From Pisaster brevispinus (taxonomy: Eukaryota; Echinodermata; Asteroidea; Forcipulatida; Asteriidae), in assembly GCA_023634235.1 (NCBI GenBank), contig JAMKCF010000001.1, positions 4,467,140 through 4,531,139 on the forward strand: 64,000 bases of DNA, given 5' to 3'. Positions 43,155 to 56,221 of this stretch are shown here, in pieces (position 1 is the first letter of the stretch; every line of letters begins with the position of its first letter). The notes under the pieces are model-generated. The model searched no databases, was not told the DNA's origin, and was given only the letters and a program-made list of their open reading frames with translations. A program made the translations under genes and the position numbers.

Positions 43155-46100
43155 CTAGTTGGATAAAATAAAATAAGCACAATTTGAATACATGAAAAAC
43201 AAAATACAACGCCAAAGTGCTGTGTGAGTAAACGTTATCAACAAACAGACATATACTCACGTACAAAATTACAAACATATAAATAAAGTGAATCGAATTT
43301 TATGGAAAACTATAGAAACTGTCAGGTACAACCCTATGTAAAACTGTTTTCGGATAAGTTTTGGCTCTGACTGAGAAGAACCGGTGGTCTCGACGTTTCG
43401 AACAGTTTACTCTGCTTGTCTTCAGTAAAACCACCTCTTTTCTTGGAGCCAACATTTCGCCGCCAAAAAGAAAAGAAAAGAGTTTGATACATGTCTGTAT
43501 CCTCAAATTTACTACTTTTATTCAACTTATGGTCCGCCAATGCAAAACTTCAAACATTACGTAACACTCTGTAATGAATGTCGCATACCGAAAACTCAAA
43601 CAAAACATGTCCTGTGGTTGCAGTCAGTGACTGTTAATCGGTGGTCTGGGCTTGAGGCTGCTGAAAAACCACAGTGCTGCTAAGGGTGCCTGCCAGACAA
43701 CAACGGCACCACCTGATCAAACAGACAGCTCGTATGGTTCATGTTTGTGTGTGCAGTGTTAGCCCTGATGCGAAGACATAGTAAAAGAGTCTGTACGCTG
43801 GATAATGTTGAGTTTTTTTTTCACAAAATCACTAAAAACACCCACAACCCACAACCCTAGGGAATGGTCCAGTTTATCACATCAAAGACGTCCAGCTCGC
43901 ACTGGGTAATGCAACTTGAAAAAAAAAACCCCAATAAAATGCACAATTTTTGACTCAAGCAGGGTATAGTCCACAGTGGACTAAAGTCCCCATTGGCTCT
44001 AGTCTTGGTCCAAGACGTCACTATCTCATACTCGTAACGTAACGTGATAACCCTACAGAGGGCGCGCTTTTCTTCTTGAATTAATTTTGGTTGACGACTG
44101 TCTGTAGTAACGTCTTGGATATCTTGTTTAAGAAGGCGTGGCCAAGTTATTTCCATGAAGCATCAAGTCATGTTTTATTCATATTAGTGACTAAAATGAC
44201 AAGCTTGCAAGAAAAGCAAGATAAGAAAGGTCACGAGGTCGTCGACACGATCGAGCATGATTGTATGCAGTATGCACGCGCACTCACGTTTTGATTGACC
44301 ATGATTTCTTCATCGCTATCAACGCACTAAGCAAGTGATTCTGAAATTACTCAAGCTAAATTATATGCTTGCAGTTGGTTAGGTTTATCGGTTGGTCATT
44401 GTTTAATGGACGTTTGAATCTTGTACATTGCCGATGTCAGCCATGTAATTTTAGAAAAGGTTATCTTTGCATATGAATTACGGTACTTATCATTCTACCA
44501 TTCGACATGCCCTGAAAATAAACTGTTGGCAATAACAATTCTGCTTTGTTTACTTTACCTTTCTTTGCAACTACACGAATGTAATGAGGACTTTTGTAAC
44601 GTACTGCATCTTTTATATGTAGGCCTAATTCACAAAGAAAGAGGGGTGAACTCTAGACTGTTTTGATCATGTTCGTATGGCCATCACTACAACATGTTAC
44701 TTTCAACAGTATTTTATAAGTTGCTGTATAAGGAGAGTTTCAAATACCGGGCACCAGCGTCGTTGTCTCAGTGTGTGTGTTGCTCTTTGCGGTTTTGACT
44801 GGCTTTTCAAATACCGCGCGCCCTGTGCATAAATATGATGCAGTTTCCTTTACAAGGTCAAAGTGCACAAATAAATGTAATACAATTTTAGCCAGCCTAT
44901 TTTTTACCGTACATGTACGTGTGTGGAAATCTATGTTCATGCGTTATCGTTTACAGCATTCCTTCATTCCTTCACTGTTCCTGTAAACCTTCAACAAACA
45001 AAGACTAAGTTAGCACTAGACACGTTTGGTAATTGTCAGAGACAAGTATTCTCACTTGGCGTATCTCAACATATGCATAAAATAACAAATCTGTGAAAAT
45101 TTGGGCTCAACGGTGGTCATAGAAGTTGCTAGAAAATAATAAAGAAAAAACACCCTTATTGCACAATGTGTGTGCTTTCAGATGCCTGAAAAGGCTTCAG
45201 ACCTTAAGTCTTTCTCAGATTCAAATATTTTAGTGAAATTTCCCCTTTCTCAAAAACTACGTTACTCCAGAGGGAGTCGTTTCTCACAATGTTCAACAGC
45301 TCTCCTTTGCTCGTTACCAAGTAAGTTTTTATGCTAATATATATTTTGAGTAGTGTCCAGTGCATTTAAATATTATTATAAACAAAAGGTAAGCAATTTC
45401 AGAATAATCTAGAGAATTTTTAAGTCCAAACCCTAACCCATTGTCGAGCTCTTTTCAGAATGCATTTTATTCACTTTATAATAATTCCTTGCGAGAAGGT
45501 ACTTTTCGCTACAATACCATACACAACAACGTCCCATAGCGAGCTAGCTGTTAGAAACACATGGCGAATCATGAATAATTCACGAAAAGGTGCAAACTCG
45601 ATCGTTGATTGGCTTCCCCGGAAAGTCGGGGGAAAAACAATGAAACACTTAAGCACCCTCATACAAGATATCCAAGACCTTCGCGCAAGCTGGAAATCGA
45701 ACCGAGGATAGTGACGCCCTCTGTTGTTTGAATTGATCCATTTCGGTGCGAACTACCAACGATGGGTAGTGGACTCATTCTGTTGTTGGAATTGATCCAT
45801 GCGAAGGTCTTGGAACCAAGACTACATTGGCTCAAGCACGGTATAGTGACAGTCGACTTAAGTCGCTATTGGTGGTTAGGCAGGGTATAGTGCACTGTCG
45901 ACTTAAGTTGCCATTGGGTGTCAAGCACAGTATAGTGCTCACTGTAGAAAACACCATTATGCAGAGTTTATTGTAAAGTTGACTAAAGTCACCATTGGGG
46001 CTCAAGCAGGGTATAGTGCACGTTAGGCTAAAAGTCACCATTGGGGCTCAAGCAGGGTATAGTGCACAGTCAACTAAAGTCGCCATTGGGGCTCAAGCAG

Positions 46101-47195
46101 GGTATAGTGCACAGTAGACTAAAGTCACCTTTTGGGCTTAATAGCGGTGTATTGCTCAGTGGACAAAACTCACCAATGTGATAGAGCAAGGTATAGTGTA
46201 CAATCGACATAGCGCTGGAAGTAATTTTACTTACTTTTTGAAAAAAATGATTCAAAACAAAATGTAAGTATAACAAAACCTAAATCATCACAACAGACCT
46301 TACTTTAACATTAACATTACTAGACTCAACCCTGCGCTGTAGTGTGCTACTGTCCCATGCTGTGCAACATGGTAGTACTTTCGTCGACTGTACCGTTTAC
46401 AAATTACGTGCAAAACTGATTTTGGCTGCTCACAAGCTCTTCCAACTCTTCTAACATGGTATCAATAGACCTACACAGGTTCACTGAATCGAAAGAACCC
46501 ACGAAAGGCAAAAAAAAAAAAAAAAAATCATTGTGTGCATCATGCACACTCAGTCGCTACAAAAAGAAAATAATGTTACTCAAATCCAACTTTGTTTTAC
46601 ATTTGACTGCACTGCTTACCAGTCTTTTGAGAAACAAGGTATCTTATTTACTTGGCCTACCCTGAAACCATAGCTTGACCGCCTTACAGTAAACAGCTGG
46701 GGTCTGCATGATGTCTGCAATAGCAAAGCCAGTGACAGAATGATTGATTGTTTGTGGTAGCAGGGATCTGAGATCAAGATCTTAGACCTGATAGAGTGTA
46801 TCCAATGTCAACATATTCTCTAAGGGGCTTCGAAGTTAAAGGTGACTGTAGGTCGATGACTCACCCCAAGCTAATTCTGTCGGTAATAGACTTATCCGGC
46901 TATGTTCCATTAGGGAACTTGCGAAATTTCGCGATTTTTGAGTGTACCGTTAATGAGTAAACACAATTTGTTTACAACGGTACAGTCACGGAGTGTACGA
47001 TGCCACGACGTAGTGTTAAGACCCGACCATACACTTTTTTTTAAGTGGGCCGAACAAATCTACACAAATCGATTTGATCATTACACATAGGACGGTAAAA
47101 CAACATACGACGGAAATATAATCTTTGTCAACTTGGAAAAAGGATAAATGATCTATTCGTGTGAATATAAATAAAAGGGTCACGAGAAAACTTAC
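43155..47195. other. Intron, no exon found
   Basis: No convincing LRR exon, although one or more could be missed. It contains a GAAACGT-type motif (about 43388), a poly-purine run at 42844-42874 just outside, and a tandem repeat at 45835-46205. Confidence 0.4.
45835..46205. repeat. Tandem repeat of about 55-60 bp, six to seven copies
   Basis: 'ggctcaagcagggtatagtg' with 'cacagtcgactaaagtcgcc' and variants repeats from about 45835. An isolated copy lies at about 43958-44010. Confidence 0.85.
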
Positions 47196-47267
47196 AGTGT
47201 TTTCAAAAATGAGAAACGTTTGAAGATTCCTGTATTCAGTCGAATTATGTTTTCATTTGCAAGTTTG
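47196..47267 (-). CDS. LRR exon 1, GRL101-like receptor
   Basis: 72 nt in phase 2, acceptor ttttcttgcag, donor ct|gtaagt. Encodes KLANENIIRLNTGIF and KRFSFLKTL. First full repeat after the N-cap. Confidence 0.87.
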
Positions 47268-47404
47268 CTGCAAGAAAATAAATCATAAACAATTGTGAAA
47301 AGATTGATGATAACAAATAAATCAATAACAAATAAATGAATAAATTAATAGAAATAAGAAAACCCCCCCAAAAAACAAACAATAGCAAGAGCGGAAGCAA
47401 GGGC

Positions 47405-47860
<456 letters not shown>

Positions 47861-47927
47861 TTTTACCTTCTCAATAAGACATTTTACTGTACGGAAATGA
47901 ATTGTACCGATTTGTCTGTGTACTTAC

Positions 47928-48045
47928 AGATGCGTCGTTTTCACGACAATGTGACCTACAGTCTCCTGATTCCAACCAGAGAGGCACTGGACGATATAGT
48001 CATCATCAGAGACGACGCAAGAACACATTGTCGGACATCGGTTTT
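47928..48045 (-). CDS. LRR N-terminal cap (LRRNT) exon, GRL101-like receptor
   Basis: 118 nt with acceptor ttacaaag (phase 1) and donor ct|gtaagt (phase 2). Encodes NRCPTMCSCV, then DDDYIVQC and VGHIVVKTTHL: the CxxxCxCx(n)C cysteine pattern of an LRR N-cap followed by the first beta strand. It is the phase adaptor between the phase-1 LDLa/CUB exons and the phase-2 LRR exons. Confidence 0.85.
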
Positions 48046-48631
48046 CTTTGTAATTATAAATATATGGATACACTTTTTTAGGAACGGAAATAAACACACT
48101 TTTGAGTTCATAATTATCAACAATTAATCGAAAGTAAAAAACCCCAAAACAAGTTACTTTAATCGATCAATCAATTATTCAATCCATAGCTGCAGTGCTC
48201 CTCATCGGGCTTGTTTTCATGGTCCTTTATTTTGGGGGTATTTACCAATCTTTGACACTATCTATAAAGGGAATGTATACGGTGTGTAATCATTCTTAGA
48301 ATTGAAGGGAAGGTATACGACGTGTAACCATTCTTAGAATTAATGGCAATAACAACTTGTTGGTAAGAAGACTACAGCAGCTTTCGATAGGTAGTTATGT
48401 AAAAAGAGTTATTATGCCCCCAAAATTGAATCTGAGAAGCGTTACTGTCAGAAACGTTTCTCAGAGTGTGTATTCCTATTAGGAATTATTCTTCTTGCGT
48501 GGACATATTCGCTCCGGTTTTTCGGCGATGTGTCAAAAACGTGACCACCTTTTGAAATTAAAACAATCAATTGGTTCCAGAAATAAAGCTATTTTTGACT
48601 TAAAAACACAATCATATTAATTAAAACATAC
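48046..48631. other. Intron, nothing recognised
   Basis: AT-rich, no repeat border or coding signal found. Confidence 0.4.
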
Positions 48632-48754
48632 CACATGCTGCTGGTGATTCATCATCTTTATATGGACAGTCAAAGTTGCCATCACAGACTAAGGACATGT
48701 GAACACATGCTAACGAATCCTGACAGGGAAAAGACTCCGGGCAGGTAACTTTGT
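48632..48754 (-). CDS. LDLa exon 6 (nearest the LRRs)
   Basis: 123 nt, phase 1-1, acceptor cgttcctag, donor tgtg|gtatgt. Encodes CPESFPCQDSLACV, VCDGNFDCPYKDDES and a final C: six cysteines plus the acidic calcium cage of an LDL-receptor class A module. Confidence 0.87.
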
Positions 48755-50128
48755 CTAGGAACGAACACGATTAGAAAGTGCGATAGTTAGTGTATTGATA
48801 TTCAATCAGGTAAGGTTTGTGGTGACACCATGACGTCATTCTCTTTTGACTATTGTGCTTCTTAGAAGAACTGACGGATTGACAACTCGACGTTTCGATA
48901 AGTTTGCCCAGATTGTCTTCGCAAACCTTACCTGGTTGTACTTCTACCATTCAAAGTTTCAAAATTCCACCTGCTTGACGTTGTAATTATTGATCAAAAT
49001 GGCATGATATATTACTTTTCACAAAATTTAATTCTCCATTTGGTGCATAAAACATTTCAGAGAACTTGCTGTGTATAAGGAAAAAGACACACTTAAAAAC
49101 GAGTGTAAGACTTGTTCCCTTTTCTGCTTTGATTTTACTTTTGATGCCCATGAAGTAAAACTATTATCACTATTAAAAAAATGTTAGATGACGTCACATC
49201 TCAAAAAGATAGTCTGAACTTTTTTAGGCAGATACGTTTTAGTTCATTCATAAATGTTTAGTTTAATCAAAACGACATAGAAATGAACCTTTTCAACCGA
49301 CACAAAACTTGTCCGTTTGAAATTGTTTTTGATGTCGGATGTCTTGAAGTTTCAAATTTTGCTTGAAAGAATAGATAAATAATGTTACGTATTGCAAGCT
49401 GAGGTTTGGGACTTGCAATTTCCCCCAATTTCATAAGGACTCTAGCTATTGGAGATTTAGTGCATCATAACAATGAATTTAATCTTAGAGCCCTTTTGGA
49501 GCTTCAATAACAAACGATGCCATAATAGGAGTTCAATAGACGCTAGGTGGCAGCAGACTTGTTTGTAATCATTTTTTTTGCCTCGTTGTTCTGAGCATGC
49601 GCACTTACAACCCTGCACACAACAGCTCTACTGTAGCTGACAGTAAAATATCATAAATTAGTTACTAACTAACAATTCTTTTACTCAAATGTTTCCATTT
49701 TTGGAATGCTTAATTTTCATATCATCGCAAACACACATGGACATTTTCAAATGTCTGAACAATTCGATTTTGTTGGATAAATGTGCAGGGACGTAAGTAT
49801 TCCATATCTGTTTTATGATTGGTCTGCCCTGAAGTGACATGTTTGTCAGCTAAACCATCAGCAGGAATTTTTTGATCGTCTGCTGCTGCGCGCGTGTATA
49901 AAATGCTCATTGTTGTTTTATTCAAAATTCAACGAGTGTACAAGTGTGTGTATACATTGTACTACGAATCTCCGCCGTGTAAATGGATGCGAAGCAGCTG
50001 GCAGGATCCTACCAGTTGCTCAAGACTGGTATCTGGCGCTATTCACAAGCCTCGAAGTGTGACGTCAGATGTTCGGGCTTGCATAATTGTGGCCTCAAGT
50101 CAATACATTGCAAGGGGAAAGTCCTCAC
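48755..50128. other. Intron
   Basis: It contains a GAAACGT-type motif at about 48886-48930, similar to that at 43388. No other element or exon recognised. Confidence 0.4.
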
Positions 50129-50257
50129 CACAATCAATCTCGTCTGCTCCACTTATTTGGCAATCTATAAAACCATCGCATCTTCCACTTGGTTTCAAGC
50201 AAGAGCCGTCTCCACAGTCGAAGACATCAGGATCAGGACATGATATAATACCAGTAC
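50129..50257 (-). CDS. LDLa exon 5
   Basis: 129 nt, phase 1-1, acceptor tttttctaag, donor tgtg|gtgagg. Encodes CPDPDVFDCGDGSCL, RCDGFIDCQISGADE and IDC. All six cysteines and the calcium-binding acidic residues are present. Confidence 0.87.
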
Positions 50258-51693
50258 CTTAGAAAAAGGGAAGTTTTGTTAACAAAAAAAGTATTAAACA
50301 AATTCGCAATTATTATGTTGTGGTTTACAAACACCAATAGGCCTAACTAAAATATTCAAACTTAACATTTGAGGTCAATAACTGAACTTGGAGATAATTG
50401 TTGCTGTCGTGAGAGGATTGGTCCCTGTATTTTTGGAAGTGGGCCCGAGTCCAGCCGAACAGGAAACACACAGGTTCAAAATGGTTCGGCTTGTGTCCGG
50501 AGTTGTCCGGGATTTATTCTTCTTTTTCGGTAAACACAAGCACACACCGTTGAGAGTTGCGCAGGCGTTGAAGTGAAAAGGTCACGCTAATCCAAAGCCC
50601 GCGAAACCAGTAGAATAAAACAGTGGAACGTGCAGTTGATTGTGGATGAACACAAGCAGATTATTTATTGAATGGAACTTTGAGCGTGAACTATACAAAC
50701 CAGGACAAAACACACAAATAAACATACATCTTGGGTATCGCGCGAGGGCGCACGGCGCACTGAACTTTTGTCAGCGCAACTATCCCCTTACCGTGATGAT
50801 CAGCTGGCGAATATGTTAATGCAGCCTATTTTCCCACGAACTAAATACCCACAGGATGCAAGCATATCCGATGTTCACTGTACCATCGGACATTCCTTTG
50901 AGATTAGGAAGGTCATTGCTTGGTCATTGTTTGGGCATTAGCCCGCTGGCTTAGGGCCAATTTTTGGCAAAATCGTGACACGCTGGATTAAAGCACCACA
51001 TTTTGTACAGTTATTCTATAGGTCCCATAGAATCATGTTGGGGGGGGGGGGTGCCTGGTTTGGGTGACCTAGGTCAAGGTCAGTCTGAGGTCAAAGTGCA
51101 TGTGGTATTATATTACTGCTCATCAATTTGTCACCAATAGAGAGCCACTTCCGCATGTCATTAAAACTTATAACAAATGAACATGCAGCTTCTATTTCAG
51201 ACACTCAGGCAGAGCTATGTGGAAAAAGTTGATCCGTTTAGTTTACTGACCTGAAAATGACAGACCGGGCACCCCCCTCTAATATGCTTCCATGGGGCCT
51301 CTAAAACAAGTGTACAAAGTTTGGTGGCTTAATCCGGCGTGTCACGATTTTTTCATTAAGCCACCGGACTATATAATTGGCATTACCGTTAACAAGTTAT
51401 GAGCAATGGACTATTATCAGAGGAGTTGGACAAATTGCTCCCACCACCATGCCCCAACGCTTGCAATCTTGATAAAGTTTATGTGTTCAATAACCACACC
51501 TCCAACAACATATACTAATGCAACACGTGTAGCAATTCTCGTCATCAGTTGAGGTAAAACCACCAACGAAACATGAAAACAGGCTTTGACACGTTACATG
51601 CAAGCTTTTGACCTCTGTTATTAGAGTTTACCAATGTCCTTGACGTCATTATGCGTAAGATATATATTTAAAAAAAAACGCAAGGGAATTTAC
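50258..51693. other. Intron containing an interspersed repeat
   Basis: Holds the dispersed repeat at 51004-51370; the rest shows no coding signal. Confidence 0.4.
51004..51370 (+). repeat. Dispersed repeat, copy 2 (first copy 17538-17860)
   Basis: Same order and orientation as copy 1. Compared with it, this copy has a G-run near 51039-51049 and about 40 extra bases containing 'gggcacccccctc', apparently lost from copy 1. Confidence 0.8.
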
Positions 51694-52047
51694 CGTTGCT
51701 GCTGTAAAGCTCTAGTAGAAACCCTCGTCCACTGATATATGAATCACTTCTAAAGTTGAATAAAACTTCCTGCGATGATTCAAATGTTATAGATATCAGT
51801 TTCTGGATAGATCCAGTCAGCTGAAATGACACTTTGTCTCCGTAGAGATTAATGCCTTGAAGGGTTGCTGAGTCTTTCCCGTGTTCTGTCGAAAAATCAC
51901 TTATTCCCACGTGTAACTTTGCCGTAAAATTCGGAGCAACGACCACCCAGTTGCAGTCGAGAGATGGTGGATAGTTGGTCGGATAGCCTGTTAAAGTGAA
52001 GTTAATTGGTTTGCTTTCAACGGGAATGTTAGTGCCACCACAAGCAC
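51694..52047 (-). CDS. CUB exon 4
   Basis: 354 nt, phase 1-1, acceptor tctgtttcag, donor aacg|gtaaat. Encodes ACGGTNI at the start, GYPTNYPPSLDCNWVVVAP, an internal SDFSTEHGKDSA and GRGFLLELY at the end: the CGG, YP.NYP...C.W and GF.l.y landmarks of a CUB domain. Only the first disulphide pair is present. Confidence 0.88.
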
Positions 52048-52697
52048 CTGAAACAGATAGCAAGACGAAAATAATGAACACATAGCCTGTATAGAGCCTG
52101 GACAGGCACTGGTCTTACAAACTTAGTGGTTTCATTGGATAGACATGCAAAAAAGAACGGTCAGATTAATATACTATACACACATGACTCTTGATTGCGT
52201 CTACGCAGTGTTATGTACTTAGGGTCAAAGGTACATCTGGCCGGTAACCGTTCTAAAGGTCGGTATCTTGCGTTATTGGATGCTTTATATTTTGGTACTA
52301 GATTTAAATGTCAAGCACTCAAAATTCGATAACACAAAACCCAAAAGCAACACAATCTGGATGACAAGTACTGGACCCCATTTCATAGCTCTGCTTACCG
52401 TTAGCAAAGAATTGGCGCTTACCGTAAAGTAGGGAATTCTGCGCTTACGCCGAGCGCATTTCACGGGTTAGCAGGGATTTTTTTCTGCGCGTGCGTACTC
52501 CACGTAACTAGGAATTTTGTGCTTACACGGCTAGTGCAGAAACTCGGCGCTTGTGAAATAAGCGGAGATTGGCGATCATAAACGCAAAATTCGGCGGTAA
52601 GCAGAGCCGTAACGTAGGTAAAATGTCGTCCTCAAATATTTGCAGCTACGCTTTAAAACATCCAGAGACAATGCAACTTTAATAATACGGGCCTTAC
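52048..52697. other. Intron with a MITE-like repeat
   Basis: At about 52372-52612 the ends 'agctctgcttaccg' and 'cggtaagcagagc' are inverted, and 'ccccatttcata' precedes the first, resembling the gggcccaatttcata MITE family. Confidence 0.5.
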
Positions 52698-52832
52698 CAC
52701 AATCATCTTCATCCACAGATGAGTCATCTGCACCGAATCGGCAGTCACGATATCCATCACACCTGCCATCAGAACGAACACAAGTCCCGTCTCTACAATC
52801 AAAGCCATGCCCAAGGAAGCAGGAGGATGTAT
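52698..52832 (-). CDS. LDLa exon 4
   Basis: 135 nt, phase 1-1, acceptor ctctataatag, donor tgtg|gtaagg. Encodes SSCFLGHGFDCRDGTCV, RCDGYRDCRFGADDSS and VDEDDC. Well-conserved LDLa with a slightly long calcium loop. Confidence 0.9.
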
Positions 52833-53454
52833 CTATTATAGAGACCGAAAAAAGGTGATTTTCTTGAAACGACAAAAACCGTCTGATCCGACTAACAAGT
52901 AAATCGGTATTTGTACAAATTATCAGGATCTAATGCACAATAGGTACGTTACTTCAGTAGAAAGCATGAGGAGCAAACCACTAGATTTGCAATGTTTTGT
53001 TTTGATACATAGCATTGCGTGGTCGCAAACACGTGCTATGATTTTTTTTACGCGGCAACAAATCCCAACATGCTCTTCCTCGAGCAAAAAGCCCTGCGGG
53101 TAGGTCTCTCTTTTCTTCAAAGTAAATAATACGTTATAGGAGTCAATGCAAATTAGTAGTTTCCGAGTTAGACGTTTGAAAAAAACCCACCAAAAAACAA
53201 ACAAAAACAAAACTGTTCAACCAATGACGTAGTAATGTGGATGTTCGTCAATTCGAGAATACGGTGACGACAGAAGTGTTTCATTACATTGAAATGCTTA
53301 AGCCATAAAAAGGTGCTTCTTAATTCTTCAGCGACGCTACGAAATAATGCTGTCCTAAGCGCCAGTAACAAGTAACAATCGTTGAAAACGGGGTTTAAAG
53401 TTGAAAGCTTTTTAATATCAAGCTTTCCTACAAAATGTATTTCATAGCCATATT

Positions 53455-53860
53455 TAACCAGACATGCTGTGAAAACAAATTCAAGTGCCTAATCATGTTT
53501 TGAGGCACATGGGATCCAATAGAATCATTGTTTTGAGATTTTAGAACTTACAAGTATCTAAAACCAAGATGGCGTCCAAAATAGCCGAAAATTTCAATTT
53601 TTTTTCCGAACTATGCAACTTGACACGCTGTAAACACAAATAAATTGTCAAAACATATGATTTAAGGCACAAGGAATTCAACAAAATGAATACTTTCCGA
53701 AGTTAGAACTCGTAAGTATCTGAAACCAAGTAGGCGTTCAAAATGGCACCCATTTTTGAATCTTTCCAAAGCAACATGCAACCAGATATGCTGTTGAAAC
53801 AATTAATGTTTCGAGGCACAACGAACACAATATGATTATTTTCAGATTTTGGAACTCATA
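53455..53860. repeat. Diverged tandem repeat, unit about 165 bp
   Basis: 'aggcaca', 'gatttt..aact', 'aagtatctgaaaccaag', 'ggcg..caaaatggc' and 'atgctgttgaaaca' recur about three times. The last copy is cut by the MITE at 53861. Confidence 0.65.
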
Positions 53861-54221
53861 TGGGCCCAATTTCATAAAGCCTGTAAGCACAACAACTTGC
53901 TAAGCACATTACACGTTTGCTTAGCAGAAACAGGTTACCAGCCAACATTTCATAAAGTTTACTTTATTGCCACTGGTATCCCGCTCATTTCTTGCTAAGT
54001 CTTACGGTCAGAAGCTACACACCGTGTATTTATTTGTTATTTAAACTAACTTTTACGTAACATTCCACTGCCTGTTAACCGACATCTTTTGAATAATAAA
54101 TCAACTTAACTGGCAATTCAGAACCAGAAACGAGAAGAGCAAGACGTGAACAATTTGTAAGCTCTGAGGTTCGTACTAAATAAATAATTTTCTGCTTAAC
54201 AGCTTTATGAAATTGAGCCAT
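53861..54221. mobile_element. MITE, family 'gggcccaatttcata', copy 2
   Basis: Left end 'tgggcccaatttcataaagc', right end 'gctttatgaaattgagcca'. It shares 'tgctaagca' and 'cttagcagaaa' motifs with the copy at 24315 and is longer (361 bp). Confidence 0.8.
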
Positions 54222-54224
54222 GGT

Positions 54225-54298
54225 GGAGAGAGAGATAGAGAGAGAGATGGAGAGAGGGGGAGGGGGGAGGGGGAGAGAGGGGAGGGGGGGGGGAGAAA
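54225..54298. repeat. GA-rich low-complexity tract
   Basis: 'gagagagatagagagagaga' followed by G-rich 'gggggagggggg' words. Confidence 0.9.
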
Positions 54299-54700
54299 GC
54301 CGGAATAGCTAGAATGGGGTTATTAATCATTCTGCAACCTAGGCCAGAAAAATACTTTTAGGATCACTCTGCAACCAGGGCTGGCATTGCCACAACGAGA
54401 CTATGAGGATCACTCAGCAGCATTTTGTCAACACGACCAGGAGAGAAATTTGGGAAGGCGTACGCAAACATGTTCCCCAGACCTCTCTTCCGAGCACAAG
54501 CGACTTGGAAATTGTTGTCGACGGCTGAGGCGGATGGGATAGGTCTATGTGCGGACAGTCTCTGAAAGATCGCTTGAATAACTAATCTTCTTCGACTAGC
54601 TTAAGACTACAACATCCGGCTATAACATGATCAGTCTGAGACCTGGTTGGTCTCCACCTTTCCCCGAAACACTTTCGCCGTAATGTTTCTTAAGTATAGT

Positions 54701-55435
54701 GGCGTTTGATCCCGTTTTGCCATTCTACACTAGATCCAGAAAGGTGGATTGAGATCCGGCATTTTTTTAACGACCGCAGATCAAGATCCTGTGTCGCGTT
54801 TACACCAGCGCTTGATCTGGCTCCGATCCCACTTTTGAACCGGATGTATATTGGTCACGACGTCACCGCTCCTCGCAAAGAGCTCAAAGGTCACGATTAC
54901 AGCGCGCCACTTCTAGAAATAATCATTATTAATGCGAAGGTAGAATGCAGAACATACAGTGCAGCAAATGATACGGATAACAATGACCATGCAGGAAGAA
55001 ATATTTTGTAGATGGGAATTAACAAAATACAGCAACAAGGCAAGCTCCGAACGTAACGATGTATGTATAACAACAAAACGTTTCACACACGCACAGTCCA
55101 TGTCCACACAGCACACACACAAATAAACAGCAAAGGATGTCCCACCAAAGCACAAGCAAAAAGCGCGCCATTCGTAGCGAAACGGGAAATGACCACATCG
55201 AATTGCAGTGTCTGATCCACCTTTGCGTTTACACTTGTATTTGGAATCCACTTTGCCGGATCTGATCCACCAATTGCCGGATTCAACCCTCCTCGAAAGG
55301 TGGATTAAAATTGCCGGATCTTGAACCGGGTCTGATCCGGCTTTTTTGCGTTTACACTAGCCGTTAATCCACATTGCCGGATCAGACCCGGGTCTGATCC
55401 ACCTTTCTGGATCTAGTGTAAACGGGTCCCACGCC
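54701..55435. mobile_element. Non-autonomous DNA transposon with TIRs and subterminal repeats
   Basis: Left 'acactagatccagaaaggtg' preceded by 'ggcgtttgatcccgttt'; right 'cacctttctggatctagtgt' followed by 'aaacgggtcccacgcc'. Subterminal 'gccggatc' / 'gatccggc' words recur on both sides. About 735 bp, no ORF of note. Confidence 0.8.
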
Positions 55436-55618
55436 TGACCCAAACCCCACTCCAGCGTCCAGGGAAGAACTAAAATGGAAACTACTTGGTGGGTTTTTCT
55501 CAAACTGCAATCTCGGCGGTCTGGGTGATTTGCCACGAAATATGAATGAGTTAAAGTATGGAACTGATGTCGCCCCTTCGTGTAATTTTCACGTACGTTT
55601 TTATATACAATTGCTATG

Positions 55619-55767
55619 ATAGGGTGACAGATAATGTGTCGCCCTATTGTAGCACAAGTTGAATAATAAATAATAGGGCGACACCAAAACAAGTTACTTT
55701 CAAAATATATTTTGTTGTGATACGAAACTGTCGCCATATTGGAGCATATTTTATGCTGTCACCCTAT
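55619..55767. mobile_element. Small MITE adjacent to CUB exon 3
   Basis: Ends 'atagggtgacag' and 'ctgtcaccctat' are inverted. Inner 'gtcgccctatt' and 'aatagggcgac' also pair. Confidence 0.75.
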
Positions 55768-55852
55768 TATATTATTTCACTTACCGTTATTATTATCATT
55801 AGTATCAACATTATTATTGTTATTATTATTACATTACTACTGGTGGTACTAC

Positions 55853-56221
55853 CATTGGTGCCCCGGAAAAGCATTTCAAACTCCAATGTTGGCGGCATCC
55901 ATATCCAGTTATCATTAATAGCTCCGTATTTTTTCATATGGACATACATTGTCTTCGATGCGGTAACTAAAAATGAGTACGGTGAAGTCCATTCAGAGAA
56001 AAGTATCACAGGGTGTCCACCACTCAAGGTGCCAATAAACTGATACTCAGCGTCGTTCTGATAGTCGATTCGGGGTAAGAACACCACAAACACATATAAC
56101 CAGTCTGGAGCCCTGATTTCCCAATGACATTCTATTGGTCCTGAAAAGAGCTGTGGAAAACCTGGTGACTCAAGATAGACTGGAGTTGTTCCAACTGAAA
56201 TGATTGGTGAGCCACAATAAT
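55853..56221 (-). CDS. CUB exon 3
   Basis: 369 nt, phase 1-1, acceptor ttctatttcag, donor aatg|gtagta. Encodes DYCGSPIISVG, LESPGFPQLFSGPIECHWEI, FVVFLPRIDYQND and a C-terminal strand ending FRGTNG. C.G, the SPGFP and C.W landmarks mark a CUB fold. The donor has the less common gtagta. Confidence 0.82.

Larger units (their letters stand above)
52833..55852. other. Intron rich in repeats
   Basis: Contains a diverged tandem repeat of about 165 bp (53455-53860), a MITE (53861-54221), a GA-rich tract (54225-54298), a TIR element (54701-55435) and a small MITE (55619-55767). No exon found. Confidence 0.5.

Noticed and set aside
45460..45711. 83-codon plus-strand ORF
   Set aside because: No domain similarity recognised. 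It lies inside an intron of the receptor gene next to a tandem repeat.
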